Shown one piece after another: positions 48,972 through 61,141 of a stretch of 64,000 bases of DNA. How positions within the stretch are numbered: position 1 is the stretch's first letter; the number at the start of each line of letters is the position of its first letter. Origin of the DNA: Parasponia andersonii. Taxonomy: Eukaryota > Streptophyta > Magnoliopsida > Rosales > Cannabaceae. Position numbers and translations under genes: made by a program. The notes beneath the pieces were generated by a model. The model did not search any database. It was not told the DNA's origin and saw nothing but the letters and a program-made list of their open reading frames with translations. Location of the stretch: positions 647,064-711,063 of the forward strand of contig JXTB01000180.1 in NCBI GenBank assembly GCA_002914805.1, read 5' to 3'.

Positions 48972-50300
48972 TCAGGCAACAAGATGGTGCTGAGTAGGAT
49001 GACTGGCAAAGGCTTCAGCAATAGAAATGAGACTACCCACATGGACGATTGTCTCAAACTCAGTAGGAAGTCCTTCAGTCCAAATATCCTTGAACTCTCC
49101 ACAACCTGGATTAAATGATACCAAACAATTATCTCCATATGAAAACAAAATTTCATCACCACCCTTTAAATTGCATAAAACTCGAAAAGCTCTTTTCCGA
49201 GTCCCATTGGGTCTGTAGCAACGAGGAGCACAGTTCATTCTAAATCCCTGTGGGACATAATCCGGAATGACCAATTCTTTGGTCCAGGACTCCTTCACAT
49301 TGTAATCCTTCAAAACCCATATATCATTTTCTCCAAATTGAGACGAAATGACGGCCGAAAGACGGTTGTTTAGTGTCACAAGATGGTTGAGAAACTTGTT
49401 CAGACCCAATCCAATAGGCTGTGAGATGACTTGAAACTCCTCAGTATCCAAGTCAAATGAAATAATGTCTCTGCGTATTTCTTCTCCAGTCAGAGAGCAC
49501 GTTGTCAGCCAATGAAGATTTCCATTGACCAATACGTCGGAGAATGGAGGAGTAATAGGCTTGTTAAGTCTGTGATCTATATGTCTCCACTCAGAATCAC
49601 CCAAGGTATGAACATAAACCTCAGTCATCCTAATGGCTTCAGTTCCATCTCTATAATACACAATCTTTATGGCCTTGTATTTCTTAATCCTTGGATGGAA
49701 TCCAAATCCAAAAACTACCCTCAAAACCCTCAGATGTAGAGGAGTGAATAAGTTGGGTAACGCTCTGTATTCTCTGGTAAAAGGGTTGAATATGAAGAGT
49801 GGATCATTATTAAAACGGTAATATAAACAGAGTAGACCATTACAGGAACCCACTATATCAAATTTAGGTGGTGTAGACTCGAAGCAAAAGTTGGGAGTCC
49901 TTGCCAAGAACATGTTGTTTTCAGGGCTGTTTAAATCTACGAAGTAAAGCTTGCTTATGGGGTAGTCAGAGAAACATACGACGAATGGGTTGTGGTCGTT
50001 TGCACGAGATAGATGCATCGAAGTTAAACATTGATATTTCACTAAAGAATAGTAGAGTTGGGAGACTAACTTACACTGCAGAAGTGAAGTTAGAGGCAAC
50101 CTGGAGAGTATGTCAAAGACGACTTCACTGGGGAGCCCTCCGAGTCCCGGAGAGTTGCTTAGGTGGGTTTTTTTTTGGCTTCTGTTTCTGTTGTGTTCAT
50201 TCTCATCGTTTGATTCCATTAAGTGAAGAAGAAAATAGAAGAAAAGGTCTAGGATTAGAAGAGAAACAGCTTCATGGTAAGGAGGCAATACTTGGTCCAA
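48972..50300 (-). CDS. F-box protein with FBA-type C-terminal domain (copy 2)
   Basis: A single-exon frame of 442 residues, closely similar to copy 1 along its length. The F-box is at about 55-95 (GLPSEVVFDILSRLPLTSLL) and FBA words follow: VGSCNGLLCL, NPFTREYRALP, FGFHPRIKKYKAIKIV, GNLHWL, IWVLKDYNVKESWTKE. It probably acts as the substrate receptor of an SCF ubiquitin ligase. Met28 (50219) opens the block shared with copy 1 (M-ESNDENE) and may be the true start; the hydrophobic stretch before it (LLILDLFFYFLLHL) could otherwise pass for a membrane segment. The C-terminal ~120 residues differ from copy 1 at about a quarter of positions by eye, more than in the F-box, suggesting substrate-side divergence. 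Confidence 0.87.
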   Translation of the reverse strand: MDQVLPPYHEAVSLLILDLFFYFLLHLMESNDENEHNRNRSQKKTHLSNSPGLGGLPSEVVFDILSRLPLTSLLQCKLVSQLYYSLVKYQCLTSMHLSRANDHNPFVVCFSDYPISKLYFVDLNSPENNMFLARTPNFCFESTPPKFDIVGSCNGLLCLYYRFNNDPLFIFNPFTREYRALPNLFTPLHLRVLRVVFGFGFHPRIKKYKAIKIVYYRDGTEAIRMTEVYVHTLGDSEWRHIDHRLNKPITPPFSDVLVNGNLHWLTTCSLTGEEIRRDIISFDLDTEEFQVISQPIGLGLNKFLNHLVTLNNRLSAVISSQFGENDIWVLKDYNVKESWTKELVIPDYVPQGFRMNCAPRCYRPNGTRKRAFRVLCNLKGGDEILFSYGDNCLVSFNPGCGEFKDIWTEGLPTEFETIVHVGSLISIAEAFASHPTQHHLVA

Positions 50301-50584
50301 TATAATGTATAATTGTTTGAAGCGGATTCAGCAAGAACTTTCCGGAAGCTTTTTTAAGTTACGTAGAAGATGCAGTGTTAAATACATAATATGACACTAT
50401 AATAATATAGCGGGTATGTCAACAAAACTAAAATCCGTCTCTATAATTATGTAGTAGGTATAGAAAAGGAATCAAAGGTTAGTTTATCTCTAATTGATAG
50501 CTGTTTTATCATTTTCAATTTCAGATCCACATCAGCTGTTTTATCTTTAGGGCCTTCTATTAAGGAGTAATCAACTTTGGCAAC

Positions 50585-50870
50585 TCAATGGCAGCTTCAC
50601 TGAATAGTTTGGAGACTAACTTGCATTGCAGAATAGATAGTAAGTGCATGCTCAAGAGTACGCCGAAGAAGACTTGGCGAGCCCTTCTGGCCTGCCACGG
50701 AGATGCTCAGTTGAGCTTGGTTTTCACATTGGTTTCTGTTATTTTGATTCTCATCGTTTGGTTCCAGGAAGTGAACAAAATATAAGAATAGGGGGTTAAT
50801 ATAAAAAGGAACAATCTGATGGGAAGGAGGTATGGCACAGGACAACGTAGAATTTATAATTGTTTGGAAG
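50585..50870 (-). pseudogene. 5' stump of a third F-box copy
   Basis: The minus-strand frame 50845-50597 begins like the other two copies (PNDENQNNRNQCENQAQL against SNDENENNRNRCENEVQL). After about residue 50 it loses the F-box frame through a small indel, then ends where the CKLVSQLYY segment should begin. The rest of the gene is missing. Its upstream flank (50870-51350) matches that of copy 1. Confidence 0.85.
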
Positions 50871-51350
50871 AGCTTTATAGCGAATTCAGCAAGAAAACTA
50901 AATTGTCCGACTGCTTTTGTTAATTATGTAGAAGCTGGTTTTGAAATATTAAAGACTAATTTATCAATTCCAAGACGTAGTCCAAAATAATATACCATTG
51001 TTTTGTATAATAATGTTGCGGATCAAACCACAAAACTAACTTCTCACCCTGTTTTAGTAAATTACGTAAAAGAAAGAAAAGTACATATCATTTATCTTTA
51101 ATTGCATCGGCTAGTTAGTTTGAAAATTGTATTCTCATTTTTAATTTCTGATCTTACATTATCCTTTCAACGTCAGTTTGATCTCCCTAGGTCCGAACTA
51201 GAAATTAGTAATGGTGGGATAAGTTCTTGTGCTGCGTGTGAAAAAAGAATACCGAGTGAATTAAACTCTATTAAGATACACAACTTCTGTAATACTGCCA
51301 CTGGTGTGGAGGATACTTACAGAGGACATCGCTGTATAACCATGAGGACG

Positions 51351-54300
51351 TTAGCTATCATCTTCTATTGTTGAAGTTCTTAAAAAAAACTCTATTTCTT
51401 CCAACAGACGCTTATTTGAGTAATATGATTCACAAGAAAACCTGTCTTGAGACGACCTAGAGGACATCAGGTAAATAAGTTGCTCACATACTTTTCCCAA
51501 GTCATGGGACATGGTGAAAACCTTCTTTATATGCTCATCTTCACAATCACCTTGGGTGTTATCAGTGTATAATCGTTTTCTGCAAGCCTGCAATATCGAC
51601 AACAATGAATAACACGAAAATCTCCAACAAGTCATGGGACTAATAAGTCTGCTCACTGCTTTACTAAAACTAACATAACATACATACTCATGTTTGTTCA
51701 TCGTTAAAATGTACTCAACAGGAGAAAAAATTTTGATAATCATTATAAGGTGGCCATTTGAAGACTAGAACAAAGTAAACAAAGCATGATGTAGGGCAAG
51801 GAATTCTCACCCGGAAGACCTGATTTAGACTTGCAATCTGTTTTTTCTTCAAGAACCCAGAGCTCAGTAGCTCTCGGAATAAAACTACAATCTCTGAGGT
51901 TACATTACTGGCCGTGAGGTTTTCGATTATGCCAGATATGCAGGGATCATCCAAAAAAAACCTCATCCAATCAGGAATCTTCTCCAGCTTTAGCAACGCA
52001 ACAGCTACATAAACCGCAGGCTTGTGCTCATTAATGAAGGATTTTGATGCTAAACATGGAGCTGACATGGACACTGCCAGCTCTTCCACAATCAGCCTAC
52101 TCCAATTGTTCTTTCCAATCACAGTTGTATCCTGTGTGTCCAGCATTTTGCACCCTAAAATCATCGATAGGCAGAGGCTGCAGTTCAGGGCCACCCGGTT
52201 GTCACTGTAGAAAACCAAGCCCTCTAATACAGTGACAACAGACATAAGGCACTCGATAGTGCACTTTAGCTCTTCACTTTCTCTATTTCTCTCATCTGTT
52301 GTTCTGGCAAACAACTCCAATAAACAATACGAAGCAACAAGCTTGACCTGAGGAGACCCAAAATATATCAGTCTGCACAAGTCATGGCAAGGAATTCCAA
52401 CAACGGAAAGTGGCTGCGTCCTATCTGGTGGATCAAAGAAACTTTGCCAATCGATGCTTCCTGGTAGAACAGCCTGCAAACTAGAGCAATAAAGAAATTA
52501 GCTTCAAATAGTTGGTACCAAAGTGATGAACCAAAATAATGGCACCAACCTTTTTAAAGAGAAGTAACTTAGTAGAAGAACAAATACTAAATGCTCTCCG
52601 CAGCTTGTTCCCTCGTCATGGTCAACTAAAGCAGGCCCCTTTAGACATGCTTCACGGACCATGCTGTCAATTGTTGAGACCAGAGAAGAATTGAAAAGAA
52701 TGATTTTCGAAGCTTCTATGAAAGCATTGCTCATCGAGTGGTTCAAAATTAAGGAAAGAATTCCAATGACTAAAAGATTATCTTGAGTCCAATTGCTAGC
52801 ACTTTCTGCAGTGACAAAGTAGTCCAACAACTGCAGCAAAAAAAATAATTTTGAAAAAAAAAAACAAAAGAAAAAGACCGACTAGTTGCCTAAAACTAAG
52901 AGCAAATTTGATCAAAGAAAAAAAGTTATTCACCTTCATAATCACTGCTAGCCATATTTCATCATCAGAAAGGGTTTCAGGGTGCACTGAAGATAATATG
53001 TTAAAAATCAAAACGAACAGTTGCGTGGGTATCTGTGAGGACAATGTATGGTTCTTTTCACTATAAAGAGTATAAATTGCATTCCCGATATTGTTCAAGA
53101 ATAGAGCATCTGAAGCAGCTGGAGAAATGTTGACAATTCTAGTGAGAAGATTTACTAAAGAGATTATATCATTTTCTTGAACTTCTTCCTTGACGAGTTT
53201 CGTTAGTAAGCATATAAGTAGTCTTGCCCCGTAGTTATCTCCTGATGCTACTAACTCTGCAATTGCTTGTACATTCACAAGACAAATATTGTTCTCATGA
53301 AATGTGATGTCAGAACCATTTGAGATATTACTTCTGCAAAATTTCAGAATCTGATCAGATAATGGCTCACAAAATTTCTCTTGTTGAAACAACCATTTCA
53401 ATGCTATTGGATGAATTCTTGAAGAAACTAAATCCCATCCAATATCATTGACCAGCTGGAACAGAATCCTTTCAGCCTCTGGACTATATGGGATTTGATA
53501 GCTCACCTTGGCAAGGCCCCTATAAAAACCATAAAGATACAGAAGTCTCACTACTGTAGATGAATCAGTGTCCCCATGTCGGAAGTCACTACCATTGGCA
53601 AGAATATATTCTTCCAGAGATGCTAAAACTAGCTTTTCATCTGCAAGTCTGCGGGACTAGTCAAAGATGAGAATCAGATAGACACCAATTGTAAATGTAA
53701 ATCAAAGGGGAAAAAAAAAAGAAAAAAAAAGGCCAATATAACAAAGACCATTGTCCCATTTACCTTTCATCATATAAAGAACTGGTGTATAACATTGTCA
53801 AAATGGAAGATTGAGAAGAAAACAATTCCAAATTATAGGAGCTCCTTTGGCCAAGTAGAAATAGCAAATCAATGGGATCAGACGGTAGACATAACGCAGC
53901 ATCTCTAATGGATTGACCAGAATCCTTTCCGAGAATAATATCCACTAGTGAACTGAGTACAAAATATACTTTCTGTTTCATTTTATCTGTGGGAAATAAG
54001 CCTAAACATCCGAAGGACAAACTGAACCAAGAGGATGAAACCAGTTTCTGTGCAAATTCTGTGGCTTGTATGTCAGAATCCCAAAGCAGTATTGAATGAA
54101 AAGTTTCCAGTACTCCCAGGACCATTTCCTCCTTGATTTCCCTGAAGAAAGTTACAAACCAAGGTAACAAATGTACCGCACATATATCCACAATGCAATT
54201 TCGTACTTCAATGTTACTAGTGTCGGGAAAGTTTTCGTCATGACTGTAGACGTACACCTCTTTAAGTAGGTACAGCGAATGCAAAAGTTGACAGGAATCT

Positions 54301-57300
54301 TTTTCAGGGACACAGAGACAAGTTAAAACAGCATGTTGTGATGCTTCTTTAATTGATATTGCCAGATTCAAAGTCCCTTGAGAAGATGGAGATTTTAAGA
54401 GAGACACGAAGATTGAGCAAGCCATTGCAAATATCTCTGGAAGCATTCCCATCTCACCCTCAGCATGATTTTTAAGCATCCTTGTCAAAAGAGAAACTAG
54501 TTCTTTTATTTGAGAAGCAGATAGTATTCCAGGACACTCAGTAATACAGTTCCATATGAGCTTTAGTGTCTGACTTTGAACTGGATGGAAAGGTACTTCA
54601 GCCACGTACCGCAATACTGGAATCAGAGTTGAAAAACCAACAACTAGCCTCTGTTTGAAGGCATGATTAGCTGTAGATAAAAGATCAAGTACCCGGAGGC
54701 AAGAGTTGACAAGTGGATCTTTACACTCTGTTCATTAACAAAGTTTATTAGTTAAAGAATGTATACTTCCTGGAAAGAACTTCAAGTAGAACTAAGCTAA
54801 ATAATTCCTTGAGGCTAACACATTGCACACATGATACTTCAAGAGAGGCTAATAGATAATAGTTACCGTTAAGTTGTTAAGTGCCAGTTAATGAAACTGA
54901 GGTAATATTACTATGACTGAGGTAATATTACTATGTATTTAGAAAGTAAAGAAATAAATAGCAGAGGTGATGGAGTATGAAATTATGCACAATTTCCAAA
55001 ACCAAACCTTTCATTTTGATCAACTATTAGAATTGAAGGCAGCATTTTCGTTGCCTCAATAACCGGAAATGCCAAAACTCCTAGTCTAATATCACATTCT
55101 TCAATCTAATAGATTGTCTATCACTCATTATCACTGAGAACTTAGCTCACCTGACAATCTAAGGATTTCAAATACATAATCTGCAATATTATCTTCCACC
55201 AGGACTTCAATCTCTTTGCTTGAAGTACCTTCCGAAGACATATAATAGAACAGCAAATTTAGTGTACTGATTTGGACTTGGCTATCTGTTGAAAGCAGTG
55301 GACCTTTGATGGCTTCAGCAAATAAGGCATTCAAAGGTGACCCATCTATTCCATCTTCTGTCATCTGCATTAAGCTATCTGCTTCACCGGAATACATGCT
55401 AATCGTATCAACTGTAAATGCATTTACGAATAACCCCCTCTGCGCCAATACCGTCAAAAGTGCTAGACAAAATTAATTGAAAAATTTTAGTCCAGAGAAG
55501 GTGAGAGTGATAAAAATGATCATGACATAAAAAAGAAAAAATAGATTCATATAAATCCCGCATGCAATTCGTAACAACCAAGTAACCAACAAGGTCTCAC
55601 CCTTAAAATTACAAGTTGCATAAAATGGGTACTTGATATGAGTTTGAAATGAGGTTTAAACTGAAGCAAAAGGTGGTATTGAACTTTAAAAATGAGTCCG
55701 GAGTGAAAAACTAACTAAAGCAAAAAGAAATAAAGCAGAGTTCAGAGAGAAAGTCAAATAAAAAGGATAAACAAAACCCAATAAACAAAGTAAAGTATGG
55801 AATAAGATAATCAAGAAGAAACTGACAACAAACCTACACAATTCAACCGGACATCATCAATTTGGGTCTTCACAAGGGCCTCCAATGACAAGTGCAACAA
55901 CTTAGGACAAAAGGTAGGTAAAATATCAGCTCCATCATCATCCTGGAGAACAGAGAATCTGTACAAAACAAAAAGGATCTCCCCACGAATCTCCTCACTG
56001 CGTTGAGGTAGAACAAAAGCAAACTTTTAGTCGCCGACATCGATTTGGTAAACACCAAAAGAAGAAGGAAAAAAAAAAGAAAAAGGAAAGTTGTAACTTC
56101 TTGATTTGCTTCACTTATTACCTCGGCAATTGAAGACCTTCGACAAGATTGGAAACAAGGCCATATTTATCTTTGATGTGGACATGAGGATTATCCATCT
56201 CACATTTTAACAGAATACCGAAGCAGTGAAGCTGCAATTTTTGAAACATCAAGAACAAACATCAACAGTATGATCTTGGAACGAAATCCCCGAAAAATCT
56301 AGCTCAATCTCCAGAAATTTGTACGGTGAAAACCCCTACTCTTAGAGTCAAAGTAAACTGCAGCTTCGTAATTAAATACACAAATTTACCAGAACTACCA
56401 AAGGCATAACGTAAAAAATATTCCCAAACAAAATTACTAGTAGTGAAATTAAACATGAAAATTTGCCAGAATTACCAACGGCATTACGCATTGCTCCTAA
56501 TTTTCCTCTCTCTCTTTTTCTCAGCAACCAAACAAACATCCAAATTACATTTCCCTATTGCACTGTTGATTAATTTTCAAGAAAAACCAGAAACAAACTT
56601 CTAGTTATGGAATTAAACAAGAAATCTACCAGAATCACCAGCGGCATTACGATTTTACGAATAGAATTGCGAATCCTAATTTTCACTTTCCCTCATTTTC
56701 TCAGCAACCAAACAAAACATCCAAACACCACACAATTCTCACAATTAAATCACAAAACAAACCGAAACTTCTAATCCACATTACCATGAACACCTGACGG
56801 CGGCTCCATCCCAGGGCACCGGAAGAGAGCCGATCCGAAACCCTAGCGACGAAGCTTCCATGAACAGAGGAGGAATCGGCGGAGGCGCGGCAGAGAGCGG
56901 CGACGAGATCGGTGACCTGGCGGGCGATGGGGGCGTCGTCGAAGGAGGAGAGGACGGAGACGAGAGGGGAGACAAGGAGGAGAGGGTGGAAGGCGAGGAG
57001 GGAGCGGAGGAAGGGGGGTTGGGAGAGGGCGATGGAGAGCTGAGAGAGAGCGTAGGAGACGTGGAGAGTCGGGGAGTGAGGGTCGGAGACGAGGTTGGAG
57101 AAGCAGAGGAGGCAAATGGCGCCGCCCTCTTGGGTGTGGAGGATCAGAGAGGACCTGTGGCCTTGCGAGCACGATGAGGATAGTGATGATGTCGTTAATG
57201 GCGGGGGTGGTTGGCTCGAAACGCAGTGTCGTATATCTTCTTCGTTGTCGTTGTCGTATTCTTCTTCCTCTGGTTCGTGGTAGTAGCAGGAGTGGTAGTC

Positions 57301-57330
57301 TGGAAGGTCCTCCGTGTCGTCCAAGTACAT
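51351..57330 (-). CDS. PRD1: PRD1, meiotic double-strand-break protein (nine exons)
   Basis: Exons, minus strand: 57330-56785, 56231-56122, 55997-55834, 55462-55151, 54727-53764, 53648-52934, 52830-52550, 52480-51811, 51587-51351. All introns are GT-AG (69-553 bp), every junction keeps frame, and the sum is 3999 bases, 1332 residues, against about 1330 for Arabidopsis PRD1. Recognised words: [20 protein letters not shown] and [15 protein letters not shown] (54-90), [13 protein letters not shown] across junction 1, [13 protein letters not shown] and DDVRLNCVA in exon 3, [19 protein letters not shown] across junction 5. PRD1 acts in the nucleus of meiocytes with SPO11-1/2, MTOPVIB, PRD2, PRD3 and DFO to form recombination-starting breaks. 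Much of it looks like helical repeats. Residues 1-53 (acidic, then Ser/Pro-rich) precede the conserved start, so initiation could differ. A CT-rich leader lies upstream (57340-57380). The gene appears intact. Confidence 0.93.
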
Positions 57331-59129
57331 CTTCTCTGGTGGAGATCAGAGAGGGAGAGAGAGAGAGCGCGCGCAAAGGATAGAACTTTTTTTGAATTTT
57401 CGCCGGCTTGGTTTAGTGGCATTTATAGTGAAGAATGGACACGTCAGATAATAGTTCCCCTTGTAATCTGAATTTTTTTTTTTTTTCCTATTACGCTTAT
57501 CCTACTAATATTTCTATAATTATAAACTTTTGGCGAAGTCAACTAGAGGGTCTTACAATATACCGAATCGAAGCACAAATTACATACACATAAAGGTAGC
57601 CTCGTTTGATAACATCTTTATTTTTATTTTTGTTTTTCAAACGGAAAAATAGAAATACCTTTTTCCTTATACTGTTTTCCTCATTTTAAAAACAAAATGT
57701 GTTAGGTGATAAAATTTTGTTTTTTATAAATAAAAATAAAAACCTTTCTAGTTACCATGACTTTTCGATTCACAACTGAAAATAAGAACATAATGTTAGA
57801 AGATCCAATCAGAAAAACGATGTTTACATTAAAAATAAAAAGTAAAAAAAAAAGTTGTAAATAAATAGAGGTGGATGATGGATAAAGTAAGAAGAGACGG
57901 AAGAGAAAATGAAGAGAGAGACGAGAAAGAAAGTTAAAAGATACGGAGGAGAGTGAAAATTATTGGATTATGTTTTAATTTGGCATCTTCTTTAACGCAA
58001 AATGCTAAAATATAGGACACTAATGATATATTTGAAATGAAGTGTTAAATTTAGAATATACTTTTTATATTTTACTCCAATAGATGCATGTTAAAAGAAA
58101 TGCTATTACGTTTATTTTTTTTATTTTTTATTGTTAATTTCTATTATTATAGCATCCAATTACTAAAGGTAAAAGATCCACTTACTTATCTAGTAATACA
58201 ATCACTCATATTCTTTTCTTTTTTTTTTTTAATAAACATTCACATTCTATTTAAATAAACAAAATAGTCAATATAACCACTAAAAAAAATGAGTAGCTTG
58301 TTGAGTATAATCTTAGAAGGAGATTTTGATGGATACGATGAAGAAGTAATGGGAACTCTAGTCTATAGAATTTATTGAGAGAAATATTGTGAATAAAATT
58401 TAACAAAAAAAAAAAGATAAGAAATGAGTATATACATGTATTAAATCAACCACATTATAAAATTTATACATATTTTCAATTTAATACAATAGCAATATTA
58501 TATTTACATATGTTAAAATTGAATTGGTTATATTATAAATAATGACCATATTATAAAATTTAATAAATATTATAATGATAATATTATAAAATTTAATAAA
58601 TGCTATAATGGTAATATTATAAAATTTAATAAATGTTATACTGTCAATATTATAAAATCTAACATAAACTAATGACAAAGTTTAAAATTTAAAATTTAAA
58701 CATGTATTAATAATGATAATATTATGAATTATGGCACATTATATATTATCTCATATGTTATATTTAACACAAGAAATAAAGTGGGAGTAAGAAAAATTAT
58801 TATTTTATGAAGGTTGTTTATTTATCGATAAATAAATAATCTATTAATTTATCAATAAATAAGTATTTATTTATTTAAAAGAGTGATATAAGTTTAATAC
58901 TTGGACCTTTTTCCCCTAAGATACATATATGACTTATAATAATAAAAATTAGATGCAGTCAAAGTTAATGTGTGAGTGTAAAAAAATCTAAAAGTTAATA
59001 GATAAATACACATAAAAGTTAATATATATTGTTTGTCTTTCAATATATATATATATATTATTTATACATAAATAATATTCTATAAGTTAATTTTTAGTGT
59101 TCATTAAACAGTTAAGAAATAGATATACT
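57331..59129. other. PRD1 upstream region and AT-rich spacer
   Basis: The CT-rich (minus strand) leader near 57340-57372 contains 'gcgcgcgc'. The remainder is AT-rich, without a supported gene. 58818-58875 has several 'aataaataa' and 'ttatttatt' palindromic words. Confidence 0.5.
58548..58679. repeat. Four-copy tandem repeat, 33-bp unit
   Basis: 'atattataaaatttaataaat' starts at 58548, 58581 and 58614, and a variant ('atattataaaatctaacata') at 58647, an exact 33-bp period. Because 33 is a multiple of three, it leaves an open minus-strand frame with a repeating FIKFYNI motif. That frame is a by-product and not a gene. Confidence 0.9.
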
Positions 59130-59671
59130 GTCACGACCCAAATCCCGGACTAGTGGTAGAAGAGAAATTTCACAAAGATGGGAAATTCTGTGATTTATTT
59201 GAAAAGTGTCAAAAGTTCTAGTTTTATAAAACGGTCCATTTAAATAAAATAATTGGAATTTCACCTGTGAACCACTTCCACAGTTCGTATACACCATTAA
59301 ATATAGATCAAATAATTATTTAAAAATACAAAATCAAATATAAGTCCAAGTATCACCATCATCCACAACGAAACTCAAATCCCAGAATGGCATACATAAG
59401 TTCACAGACAAAATAGAAAGCAGTAATCTTGGTTTAATACTAAATAAAACTCAAACAATCCAAACACCATGACGATAAGCTTCTAGCATTACTAAGAAAC
59501 GAACTACAGTCAAGATGGTCTCTTACTCTTCTTGATCACCAAAGTCGCACTGGACACCACCTGAGGAAGAAGGTAGGGGGAGTGAGCATAAAATGCCTAG
59601 TAGGAAAAACGATTACCTCGGTCAAAAATATTTTAGTGATGGAGAATTCTTCCATGATTAGTTTAGTCCTA

Positions 59672-59705
<34 letters not shown>

Positions 59706-60651
59706 CCAAACTGGAAATCTATATATATATAAAGCAGTGTAATCAAAACTATTCAATTCATATGCAAATGACACAAATTAACCTATACCCATGAGCTCTC
59801 ATCCTCTCATCTGTGAAAACCTAGGATGATGGCACTAAGTATGCCTAACAGCCTGCCTGACACCTAAGCTCATACCCGGAGGAGACACCCGTGTGTCGCC
59901 TACCAAACCTGGAGGGACAACCAAATTGACTACGCCTGCCAAATGGGGAGATAATCAGAAGTAACAAAATCTCGCGTAGGTTTACGGACTCTACACCGAC
60001 GGTGGGGCACGCAGCGCCACACTGTAAACCCACGATACTAACACGGTTCTCATGTATGATTCTATGGCACGTGCAATACAGAACTGAAGTGTGAAAATAA
60101 TCATACTCGGGTTTTTTAATAAAATCAACATATTAAGTTTTATAGGAAAACATGCAGCATAACGGTCCTATTTTTAATATACCCAAAATAACCTGCAATG
60201 AGAAAATTCTCAGAGCAATACAATATGTATACATCATACAATCAATTCTCATCACAGATGTTCAAGAAAACCAAAAATCACATTTATTCTCATATATTAC
60301 AGAAAATAAGTTTTATTCGAAAACGATATAAAACAGAGATAATTGAGTCCCTACCTCGCTCGAATAGCGATACCACGCTATTGAATCCTCAAGGTGTTAT
60401 TGACGATCGTCCGGAGGGTTGAGAACAAATTCCAAGTCCTCGATCGTCCTCTTGCAAAAAAAATCAACTTCTCACCGGAGCTTCAAATCCACAAACGGAC
60501 TTCTCCACTGAATTCCTGACACTCAAAATAGCTAGGTTAGACATATAACTTATCCAACTCAGGTTCGGGCTCACACCGGACTGGCGGCACACAAAACGAG
60601 GCAAATCTCGACAGTCTAATCTCGATTTCCGTGTCGGTCACCAAACATAGG

Positions 60652-60707
<56 letters not shown>

Positions 60708-61090
60708 AGCTTCCCCATTTTCCGAGTACAATCTAAAAACGACAACAAAAACATAATCCAACGGCCGGGTTAAAAAGTCAAACTTAAATTTAAAATATCC
60801 AAAAATGACAACTTTTGATTCAGGTATTATAGAGTTGAGATATATATACCTTGAGCTTCCTCTCGATGAGACAAATCCAACGAGCCTAGTTTGAGGTTGA
60901 ACAGAGGTCAAAATCGTCGTTGACGACCAAAAATCCGAAATAGACACTTCGTCTTCTCTGGCTCCGGTGGGCTTCTTCGGCAGCTGCAACTGCTCGGCAT
61001 CGACTCAATGCGGCATGTGGGAGCTTCGCCGGTGGGCTATGCGGGCGGACAACGCCCGGGAGGCGAGCTGCAGCGGTGGTCCTCCTTTGG

Positions 61091-61141
<51 letters not shown>

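Noticed and set aside
56843-57383. Several frames on both strands over the first PRD1 exon
   Set aside because: They are GC-rich shadows; only the 57330-56785 frame continues through the splice junctions into PRD1.
58481-58678. Repeat-rich 65-codon minus-strand frame
   Set aside because: It is created by the 33-bp tandem repeat.
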